Shown one piece after another: positions 1 through 5,110 of a stretch of DNA of 5,110 bases. The notes under the pieces were generated by a model. That model had not been told where the DNA came from, made no database searches, and saw only the letters and a program-made list of their open reading frames with translations. Each line of letters starts with the position of its first letter. Position 1 is the first letter of the stretch. The position numbers were made by a program, and so were the translations under genes. Source of the stretch: Defluviitaleaceae bacterium (GTDB lineage: Bacteria > Bacillota > Clostridia > Lachnospirales > WQUN01); the NCBI GenBank assembly GCA_009783395.1, contig WRHA01000246.1, positions 1 to 5,110 on the forward strand. The letters are read 5' to 3'.

Positions 1-21
1 CCGCACCGATTTGCAAAAAAA

Positions 22-294
22 TTATTTCATTCCCATATGCGCCGGGATTCCGCTTGTTAAAGCGGCCTTTACGCTGCTCATATCATGCGCGCTTGCACTT
101 GGCGAGGTTGCATAATATCCTTTTTGTTCGGCGATTTTGTACAAGTCGTACTGAAACTGTTCGTCGCCGTCGCGCATTTGTTGAAATGTTTGACGGAGTT
201 GCGGGTTTGCGGTTTCACTGATAAATGTTGCGTAACCTGCAAGGCTGCCTTTCACGCCGCCCAACACGTCTAAAACAATGTCTTTTTCCTGCAT
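22..294 (-). CDS. CotF-like spore coat protein (90 aa)
   Basis: This small protein matches the general pattern of the spore coat CotF family. It opens with an MQEKDIVLD helix start, followed by a helix carrying Y-x-F, then the NPQLRQTF segment, then a helix ending in an aromatic-rich KGYY turn, and a tail rich in Ser, Ala and His. CotF-like proteins are ferritin-like helical bundles found on spores, where they are presumed structural. At 90 aa it is about half of a full two-part CotF, and the 60-aa product of the upstream gene would supply a second helical pair. I chose ATG 292-294 because a GGAG lies nine bases upstream. An in-frame GTG five codons earlier would include that ribosome binding site and adds only MECCF. 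It lies downstream of the 60-aa gene on the same strand, separated by repeat copy 1. The family call comes from recalled patterns, not a search. No terminator is visible before the window edge. Confidence 0.8.
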   Translation of the reverse strand: MQEKDIVLDVLGGVKGSLAGYATFISETANPQLRQTFQQMRDGDEQFQYDLYKIAEQKGYYATSPSASAHDMSSVKAALTSGIPAHMGMK

Positions 295-301
295 AAAACA
301 A

Positions 302-307
302 CACTCC
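302..307 (-). promoter_or_regulatory. Ribosome binding site of the 90-aa coat gene
   Basis: On the minus strand GGAGTG lies seven bases before ATG 292-294. It decides the start, since the alternative GTG at 307-309 overlaps this site. Confidence 0.6.
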
Positions 308-338
308 ACTCTCTAATAGTTTGTAAATCTTTACAGCT

Positions 339-417
339 TAGAACACCGAATCCGGCCTCGAGACGTAACGCCGCCTCCCTCCGGATGTCCTCGGCGTCCA
401 TTGCACGCTTGGCGTGC
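339..417 (-). repeat. 79-bp structured repeat, copy 1
   Basis: This is the inverted partner of 683-761. Aligned without gaps over 79 positions, 64 are identical. A perfect hairpin sits at 403-408 / 412-417 (gcacgc and gcgtgc, loop of three). A second stem is formed by atccgg at 350-355 with ccggat at 381-386, and a short inner stem by gac 362-364 with gcc 370-372 (one G-U pair in the minus-strand RNA). The copy lies between the stop of the 60-aa coat gene (428) and the start of the 90-aa coat gene (294), so it would be inside their shared transcript. No U-run follows either hairpin, so it is not a simple intrinsic terminator. It could be a REP/MITE-like dispersed element, an RNA-processing site or a structured RNA. 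The family is unknown to me. Confidence 0.85.
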
Positions 418-427
418 GGGGCACCCC

Positions 428-610
428 TTACAGCATTTGCAGTAAATTTTGCGCTGCTTGTTTTGCTTGCGTTGAAGCTTTGGAGAACATTTGTTGAATT
501 TGCGGGTCTTGCACCTGTTCGGAGTACGTTTGAAGCTTGCTTGACGTCATGTTGTGCGCCGAAACTACTTCACGTATCCAGTTGAGCTCGGATTGTTTCA
601 AATTTTGCAT
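428..610 (-). CDS. Small CotF-like helical spore coat protein (60 aa)
   Basis: This is a short, Gln-rich, all-helical protein. It begins MQNLKQSELNWIREV, and its second helix has a tyrosine followed by a QDPQIQQMF segment and ends LLQML. The Y...DPQIQQMF segment parallels Y...NPQLRQTF in the 90-aa product, so the two look like paralogous halves of a CotF-type four-helix unit. Such short coat-type proteins beside a CotF gene are common in spore-forming Firmicutes. I chose ATG 608-610 because AAGGGAG lies eight bases upstream. The in-frame ATG at 626-628 would place that site inside the gene, adding MKGDST. There is no signal peptide or membrane segment. The gene is bracketed by both copies of the 79-bp repeat and is divergent from the CBM-kinase operon. 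Expression in a sporulating cell is expected from the family, but I see no convincing sporulation promoter. Confidence 0.75.
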   Translation of the reverse strand: MQNLKQSELNWIREVVSAHNMTSSKLQTYSEQVQDPQIQQMFSKASTQAKQAAQNLLQML

Positions 611-618
611 GGTTGAGT

Positions 619-625
619 CTCCCTT
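619..625 (-). promoter_or_regulatory. Ribosome binding site of the 60-aa coat gene
   Basis: AAGGGAG on the minus strand lies eight bases before ATG 608-610. It is a strong site and fixes the 60-aa start over the longer 66-aa reading. Confidence 0.75.
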
Positions 626-646
626 CATATGGAATTTTCCTTAGTG

Positions 647-675
647 TTGCAAAAATGTAAATTTTTATACATAAT
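647..675 (+). promoter_or_regulatory. Putative sigma-A-type promoter of the CBM-kinase operon
   Basis: TTGCAA at 647-652 (four of six matches to TTGACA) and CATAAT at 670-675 (five of six to TATAAT) are separated by exactly 17 bases of AT-rich DNA. Transcription would start near 682, right at the edge of repeat copy 2, giving a leader of about 150 bases before the GTG at 835. It sits in the gap between the divergent coat and kinase genes. It is recognised by consensus only, in AT-rich sequence where chance matches are common. Confidence 0.5.
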
Positions 676-682
676 GAAAGAA

Positions 683-761
683 GCACGCCAAGCGTGCATT
701 GGACACCGTGGGTATCCGGCAGCAGGCGACATTACGTCTCGAAGCCGGATGCAGTTTCCTA
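683..761 (+). repeat. 79-bp structured repeat, copy 2
   Basis: This is the inverted partner of 339-417, with 64 of 79 positions identical and a sharp boundary at the gcacgc hairpin end. Hairpin one is 683-688 / 692-697 with a three-base loop. Stem two is atccggc 714-720 with gccggat 744-750, enclosing a 23-base loop that contains gac 728-730 / gtc 736-738 around a five-base loop. All bases of the shared six-pair stems are the same in both copies, while most differences fall in the loop (721-729) and in the linker 698-713. The copy would form the 5' end of the mRNA from the promoter at 647-675. Weak similarity (TTTA) continues a few bases outward on the other side, so the true unit may reach 770 here and 330 in copy 1. 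Confidence 0.85.
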
Positions 762-821
762 GCCGATAAAGAAGCAGGGGGTGGTTGCAGTTTTAATCCT
801 CTTCGACTTGCAGGAAAATTT

Positions 822-827
822 AAAGGA
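822..827 (+). promoter_or_regulatory. Ribosome binding site deciding the GTG start at 835
   Basis: AAAGGA lies seven bases before GTG 835-837, which is good spacing. The longer reading from GTG 781 has only a G-run touching the start codon and no spaced ribosome binding site, so 835 is preferred. Confidence 0.7.
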
Positions 828-834
828 AATTAAC

Positions 835-1764
835 GTGGGGCAACTCGTTAAAACCCGCTATCTGTTTCCGTCCGGAAGACAATCTACCCCCGATGTTCTA
901 AGCGTGCGAGATGTGAAAACCATTCATATCGCGGGCAGGGCGAACGAAAAACCGGGGGTTACTCTCGTTACGCCGCGAATAAAAACGCTTCGCCCCGGCG
1001 ACAAAGTTATCGTAACAGGCAGGGTTGGAAGCGGTGCGCCAACGTCGGACTGGGCGATGGTTATCGACCGCCGAACGTCGAGAAGCAGCTATACCGGGCT
1101 TGCGCAATGCGTCGCCCCCCCGCACGATGAGCTTTTTTCAATAACCTATCTGCTCGAGCCGGAAGATTTGAAATTTCCGTTTATGATTCGCGCAAACCCA
1201 TGGGGAAATTCGACGGGATATATGGACTATTTTTTGGACAGCGTTTTAATTTCGCGAAATGACAAAACGTCCGACCATGAAATCGACACGCGCAATGTGA
1301 TTTACACCCTCGCAGGGGATGACAGCTTCGACAAGCTAAAAGTCGGCGATGTACACAAATTTATAAAAGCCGCAGGCTCACCTGTATTTACGGTTTTCAT
1401 GCAAGACGGCAAAAAAAACGTTCGAATCGAACGCAGGGTAAACAACTGGGACGGCCTGGATGTTTGGTTTCCCGGCATGAACTTAAAGCAGGGCAATGTT
1501 TATAAAATAACGGTGCACGGCAAAGTCGACGGCCACGCGCCAAGCGGAGCATCGATGATGATGCAGGTTTTGCCCGGCTTTATCTGGCGGAGCGAAGCGC
1601 AGGTCTCCGATAATCAGGAGTTTACGCTTTCGCACACTTTTCCCGCGATGGAACTTAAAACGCTCGACTCCGTGCGAATAGCCACAAACAGCCCGGGGGC
1701 AGATATGTCTTTTACAATTAACACGATTGAAGTAACCGCCGCGACCTCAAAAGGGGCAAATTAA
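835..1764 (+). CDS. Tandem CBM4/9-like carbohydrate-binding protein, no export signal
   Basis: This 309-aa protein appears to consist of two related beta-sandwich modules, roughly residues 27-140 and 155-301. Each has an I-x-GR or R-x-NNWDG strand, then an L-(R/K)-x-G turn leading into a strand of the form (K/Y)-V/I-x-V-x-G-(R/K)-V, and each closes with a strand typical of CBM4/9-like domains (DSVLIS, NTIEVT). The NNWDGLD at 203-209 resembles the conserved R..W.G of CBM4/9/22 modules; the first module has NEKPGV in that place. There is no catalytic domain, signal peptide, lipobox or membrane helix, whether started at 835 or 781. Its TAA abuts the kinase ATG, so it is almost certainly co-expressed with the kinase. 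I infer a cytoplasmic sensor or accessory protein binding a sugar or similar ligand, but binding is not shown. The fold call is from pattern and could be another jelly-roll family. The longer GTG start at 781 would add 18 residues (MVAVLILFDLQENLKEIN). Confidence 0.7.
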   Translation: MGQLVKTRYLFPSGRQSTPDVLSVRDVKTIHIAGRANEKPGVTLVTPRIKTLRPGDKVIVTGRVGSGAPTSDWAMVIDRRTSRSSYTGLAQCVAPPHDELFSITYLLEPEDLKFPFMIRANPWGNSTGYMDYFLDSVLISRNDKTSDHEIDTRNVIYTLAGDDSFDKLKVGDVHKFIKAAGSPVFTVFMQDGKKNVRIERRVNNWDGLDVWFPGMNLKQGNVYKITVHGKVDGHAPSGASMMMQVLPGFIWRSEAQVSDNQEFTLSHTFPAMELKTLDSVRIATNSPGADMSFTINTIEVTAATSKGAN

Positions 1765-4335
1765 ATGGAACAACACAACGACAGAAACATGTTAATGCTG
1801 GATTTTGCAAGCATCGCAACGGTTTTTTTTAATGAAAACCATGAATGCGAGGATTGCAACAATCCCGCGCTTGACATGTTTCTTTTTAATAGCAAGGACG
1901 AATGCGCCGCCGATTTTTACCGCATAATGCCGCCGTTTCAGGCAAGCGGAATGCCGAGCGCGCTTTTTTTTAATCAGCTTTTAAAAACCGCGTTTAAAAA
2001 CGGCGGTGCGCGTTGCGAAATCATGTGCAGGCAAACCGACGGCACACTCCTTCCCGCCGAGGCTATTTTTAAAAAGGTTGCGTTTTGTGGGCAAGACGCC
2101 GTTGTCGTAAGCTTTTATAATCTGACTGAAGCGAAAAACCTTATGAAAAAAGCAATGAGCGCGACAGAAATCGCACAGCTATATCTTTCAGCCGCGCCAC
2201 TGGCTATGGAACTCTTCAACGACCAGTACCGCATAATGGATTGCAACCAAAAGGCACTGGATCTTCTGGATTTTCCAAACAAAACAAGATATATGACGCG
2301 AAACACCAAACACGCCCCTGCATATCTCTACCACGATATTTACACGCGTGAGCGCGACGAAGAAAATTATTACAAGGCACTGACCGAAGGCGTTGCACGA
2401 TATGAATGGGTTTTTCAAAAAGAGACCGGCGAAAAAATTCCGTGCGAAATAACACGCGTACGAATAACGACACCCGACAGGATTTTTGTTGTGTCCTACA
2501 TCCACGATTTAAGCACGATAAAAGCAATGGCCGAAGAGCTTAAAAAGGCCGAAGCCATCGAAAAAGAAAACCGCGCAAAAAATCAGTTTTTAGCACAAAT
2601 GAGCCATATTTTGCGCACGCCGCTTAATGTGATTAACGGCTTAACCGAAATCCAAAGCCACAAAACAAACCCGCCCGAGGCGCAAGAGGCCTTCTTGCAA
2701 ATCAAACGCTCGTCCGACATGCTTTTGCGCATAATCACCGACATTTTGGATTTGTCAAATGCAAACACAAACGAGCTCAAAATCGACAGCAGGGAAATCG
2801 ATATACCGAGCTTGATAATCGACATAGCCCAGCAAATTATCGTCGAGCGCGAGCTGGATGACGTAAAGCTTTCGCTGCATGTTGACGAAAACCTGCCAAA
2901 CACGATGATGGGTGACGATGTGCGCATCCGCCAAATCATTACAATTTTGACCGACAACGCTTTTGCCTACACCGACAAAGGTGTAGTCATGCTCAAGTTC
3001 TTCGTTGAGCCGACGCAAAACGGCAAAACATTTACCGCGTCGGTTTCCGATACGGGATGCGGTATGTCGCCGACGCAAGTAGCAGGTTTGTTCGACAGCG
3101 AACGCTCGCGCTATAACGAGCAAGGCACGATAAAAGGTGCGGGGCTTGGGCTTATTGTCGCGCACAGGCTTATTGGGCTGATGAATGGCGAAATATCTGT
3201 TGAAAGCGAACAGGGCGCAGGCTCAACCTTTACCGTGCGCATCCCGCTTAAAACGCTCGGCACCACTACCCTCGGCGCGGAAACCGCAAAAACCCTGCAA
3301 AACGTCGAAACCGCCCGCGATGCACTTAAGCAAAGCAAGTTTATCGACTACGAGCCGATGCCGTTTGGGAGGGTTCTTGTTGTTGATGACGTTGAATCGA
3401 ATTTATATGTAGCGAGTGGATTAATGAAGCCTTACGGGCTTACGATAGATACCTCTGTCGGCGGCATGGACGCGCTTGACAAAGTAACCGGCGGCGCGGC
3501 ATACGATATTATTTTTATGGATCATATGATGCCCGGCATGGACGGAATTCAAACCGCCCGCGCAATAATGGATACGGGTTGTACCACACCGATTGTCGCG
3601 CTTACGGCAAATGTAATTATGGGGCAGGCCGCGCTTTTCGAACAAAACGGGTTTTCGGGCTTTTTGTCAAAGCCGATCGATGTGACGCAACTTAATATGT
3701 ATTTGCTCAAATTTATCCGCGACAAATATCCCGCCGAGGCCGCCGAGGCTCGCGCCGCCGCACCAAAAGTTGCTGCAGTTCAGGATGCCGGCATAAGCGA
3801 CGAGCTTACAAAACATTTTATCCGCGACGCTAAAAACGCCGTTACCTCACTTGATGCGCTAATAAACAAAAATCTTACGCCGGATGAGTTAAAGCTTTAC
3901 ACAATTACAACCCACGGTATGAAATCCGCCCTCGCAAACGTGAATGAAGACACCCTTTCAAAAACCGCCGCCGAATTGGAAGAAGCCGGGCGCGCCGAGG
4001 ATTTGGACAAAATTACAGCAAAAACCGCCGCGTTTGCAGACGATTTAAAAAAGACAATCGCCGCGTTTGAAGAAAAACTTAATGCAGGAGCATCCGAACA
4101 AGATACCGAAGACGATAAAGGCTTCGTCGAACAGCAGCTTTGGTTGGTTATCGAGGCCTGCGACAAATATTCAAAGCCCGCCGCAAAGAAGGCCCTCACA
4201 GCATTAAAAGAGGGGCAGTGTTCGAAAAAAACCCTGAGCTTAATCGACGAAATTTCCGCGCTTCTGCTCCATGGTGAGTTCGAGCAGGCGGCAGAAATGG
4301 CGGGCGGATACGAGGGGTTCTCATGCATCGATTAA
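1765..4335 (+). CDS. Soluble hybrid histidine kinase, PAS-PAS-HisKA-HATPase-REC-HPt
   Basis: This is an 856-aa cytoplasmic phosphorelay kinase with no membrane segment. PAS-like domains lie at about 8-122 and 134-253, the second followed by a charged coiled coil (253-275). The HisKA H-box is QMSHILRTPLN with phospho-acceptor H281. The HATPase domain covers about 383-495, with N398 in the N-box, DTGCG at 429-433 and GAGLGL at 458-463. The receiver domain (about 535-652) has acidic pair D541/D542, phospho-acceptor D586 (FMDHMMPGMDG), T614 and K636, all intact. An Ala-rich linker leads to an HPt domain (about 678-775) with H717 in THGMKSA. A helical tail (about 784-850) follows. Oddities are I282 where HisKA proteins have Glu or Asp, and I394 and A401 where the N-box usually has Asn and Lys. 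The gene starts at the ATG right after the upstream TAA, with AAGGGG eight bases before it. No partner output regulator is visible here. The type is certain; the signal and target are unknown. Confidence 0.95.
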   Translation: MEQHNDRNMLMLDFASIATVFFNENHECEDCNNPALDMFLFNSKDECAADFYRIMPPFQASGMPSALFFNQLLKTAFKNGGARCEIMCRQTDGTLLPAEAIFKKVAFCGQDAVVVSFYNLTEAKNLMKKAMSATEIAQLYLSAAPLAMELFNDQYRIMDCNQKALDLLDFPNKTRYMTRNTKHAPAYLYHDIYTRERDEENYYKALTEGVARYEWVFQKETGEKIPCEITRVRITTPDRIFVVSYIHDLSTIKAMAEELKKAEAIEKENRAKNQFLAQMSHILRTPLNVINGLTEIQSHKTNPPEAQEAFLQIKRSSDMLLRIITDILDLSNANTNELKIDSREIDIPSLIIDIAQQIIVERELDDVKLSLHVDENLPNTMMGDDVRIRQIITILTDNAFAYTDKGVVMLKFFVEPTQNGKTFTASVSDTGCGMSPTQVAGLFDSERSRYNEQGTIKGAGLGLIVAHRLIGLMNGEISVESEQGAGSTFTVRIPLKTLGTTTLGAETAKTLQNVETARDALKQSKFIDYEPMPFGRVLVVDDVESNLYVASGLMKPYGLTIDTSVGGMDALDKVTGGAAYDIIFMDHMMPGMDGIQTARAIMDTGCTTPIVALTANVIMGQAALFEQNGFSGFLSKPIDVTQLNMYLLKFIRDKYPAEAAEARAAAPKVAAVQDAGISDELTKHFIRDAKNAVTSLDALINKNLTPDELKLYTITTHGMKSALANVNEDTLSKTAAELEEAGRAEDLDKITAKTAAFADDLKKTIAAFEEKLNAGASEQDTEDDKGFVEQQLWLVIEACDKYSKPAAKKALTALKEGQCSKKTLSLIDEISALLLHGEFEQAAEMAGGYEGFSCID
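4312..4317 (+). promoter_or_regulatory. Ribosome binding site of the methyltransferase, inside the kinase gene
   Basis: GAGGGG lies five bases before ATG 4323, within the last codons of the kinase. This favours coupled translation and supports the overlapping start. Confidence 0.7.
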
Positions 4336-5110
4336 TTGCAACAGCGGCTTTCGGGCTTGAGTCGGTTGTAAAAAGCGAAGTTACCGCGCTTGGATTTTCC
4401 GAAATAAAGTGCGTGGATTCACGCGTGGAATTTTCGCCCGCCAACGGGCAAAATTTGTATGAAGCGATTGCGCGGGCAAATTTATGGCTTCGAAGCGCGG
4501 ACAGAATTTTGATAAAACTCGGCGAATTTTCTGCCGTTACATTCGACGAGCTTTTTGAAAAAACCAAAGCGTTGCCATGGGACGAATGGATTCCCCGAAA
4601 CGGCAAGTTTACAGTGACCGGAAAAAGCGTGCGCTCCGGTCTTTTTAGCGTGCCGGACGTACAGTCCATTGTGAAAAAGGCGGTTGTTGAGCGAATGAAA
4701 CAGCGGCACAAAATCGAGTGGTTTAAAGAAACCGGCGCGGAATTTACAATTCAGGTCGCGCTGTTAAAAGACGTCGCGACACTTACGATCGACACAACCG
4801 GAGCGAAAAACGGGCTTCATAAGCGCGGCTATCGCGCAAAGCACAATCTCGCTCCGATGAAGGAAACCATGGCGGCGGCACTTATTCAGCTTGCGCGATA
4901 CAATGGCAAGAAGGCGTTTCTTGACCCGTGTTGCGGCAGCGGAACATTGCCGATAGAGGCCGCTTTAATTGCAAAAAATATCGCGCCCGGGCTTGCGCGA
5001 AAATTTGCGGCAGAGAAATGGCCGCGCATCCCGCAATCCGTGTGGAAGGAAGCACGAGCCGCCGCCTATTCAAAAATTAAAACCGACGCCGAGCCGCAAA
5101 TTTTTGCCGC
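4323..5110 (+). CDS. rlmL: THUMP-domain 23S rRNA guanine-N2 methyltransferase (RlmL/YpsC family), 3' truncated by window
   Basis: The open frame runs from ATG 4323 off the window end, giving 262 complete codons of a family usually about 370-390 residues in Firmicutes. The N-terminus (ATAAFGLESVVKSEVTALGF) and the RANLWLRSADRILIKLGEF stretch are typical of this family. A THUMP RNA-binding domain spans about 45-160. GLHKRGYR (164-171) and APMKET lead into the Rossmann methyltransferase, whose SAM-binding motif I is DPCCGSGTLPIEAA (201-214), followed by IAPGL and AEKW, also family hallmarks. It should transfer a methyl group from S-adenosylmethionine to a guanine N2 in 23S rRNA (G2445 in E. coli RlmL); the exact site in this organism is not known. 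The NPPY-type motif would lie beyond the window. The start overlaps the kinase stop by 13 bases. B. subtilis calls its homologue ypsC, and the E. coli protein has an extra RlmK half not expected here. Confidence 0.9.
   Translation, partial: MHRLIATAAFGLESVVKSEVTALGFSEIKCVDSRVEFSPANGQNLYEAIARANLWLRSADRILIKLGEFSAVTFDELFEKTKALPWDEWIPRNGKFTVTGKSVRSGLFSVPDVQSIVKKAVVERMKQRHKIEWFKETGAEFTIQVALLKDVATLTIDTTGAKNGLHKRGYRAKHNLAPMKETMAAALIQLARYNGKKAFLDPCCGSGTLPIEAALIAKNIAPGLARKFAAEKWPRIPQSVWKEARAAAYSKIKTDAEPQIFA

Noticed and set aside
403..427. Intrinsic terminator after the 60-aa coat gene
   Set aside because: Hairpins are present (gcacgc/gcgtgc, and an alternative gtgc-ggg-gcac at 414-424), but no U-run follows on the minus strand.
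385..585. Plus-strand 66-aa open frame across the coat region
   Set aside because: It is antisense to the 60-aa coat gene, overlaps the repeat, and has no convincing ribosome binding site or family pattern.
642..670. Forespore sigma-G/F-like promoter on the minus strand for the coat genes (GTATA, 17 bases, AACACTA)
   Set aside because: The -10 half matches only partly, the region is AT-rich, and coat genes are normally mother-cell (sigma-E/K) genes.
781..834. Longer N-terminus of the CBM-like protein from GTG 781, with a short hydrophobic stretch (MVAVLILF) that might be read as a signal peptide
   Set aside because: It has no spaced ribosome binding site, the hydrophobic run is only about eight residues before acidic residues, and the GTG at 835 has a well-placed AAAGGA.
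683..834. Known riboswitch in the kinase leader
   Set aside because: I could not match the leader to a riboswitch core that I know; the fold is explained by the repeat itself.
4196..4711. Minus-strand 171-aa open frame across the kinase end and methyltransferase
   Set aside because: It is antisense to two well-supported genes whose protein families are clear; its sequence shows no domain.

Overview
The window looks like chromosome from an endospore-forming, Gram-positive Clostridia-type bacterium. The evidence is two small spore-coat CotF-like proteins, strong AGGAG-type ribosome binding sites, a YpsC/RlmL-type methyltransferase and a large soluble hybrid kinase. An uncultured Oscillospiraceae-like lineage would fit, but that is a guess from general character, not from a marker gene.

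Layout. On the minus strand at the left are two small coat-type genes, a 60-residue one (428-610) upstream of a 90-residue one (22-294). They probably share a transcript. On the plus strand, reading away from them, is a compact three-gene run. It holds a 309-residue protein with two tandem CBM4/9-like beta-sandwich domains and no export signal (835-1764), an 856-residue hybrid histidine kinase of the order PAS-PAS-HisKA-HATPase-REC-HPt (1765-4335), and the start of a THUMP-domain 23S rRNA methyltransferase (from 4323, cut by the window end). The genes abut or overlap, so they are very likely co-transcribed and translationally coupled. A plausible housekeeping promoter (647-675) drives this run.

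The most unusual non-coding feature is a pair of inverted 79-bp repeats (339-417 and 683-761, 64 of 79 positions identical) that bracket the 60-residue coat gene. Each copy can form two hairpins, and the hairpin stems are fully conserved while most differences lie in loops and linkers. Because the flanking genes are divergent, each copy reads in the same sense relative to local transcription. One lies between the two coat genes and the other would be the very start of the kinase-operon leader.

How the genes may work together (inference): the CBM-like protein, with no signal peptide, may be a cytoplasmic ligand sensor or partner feeding the soluble PAS kinase, which passes phosphate through its own REC and HPt domains to an unlinked response regulator. 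The kinase H-box lacks the acidic residue after the phospho-histidine (HI instead of HE/HD) and its N-box lacks two usual residues, so its catalytic output may be altered. No stretch longer than 300 bases lacks a gene.
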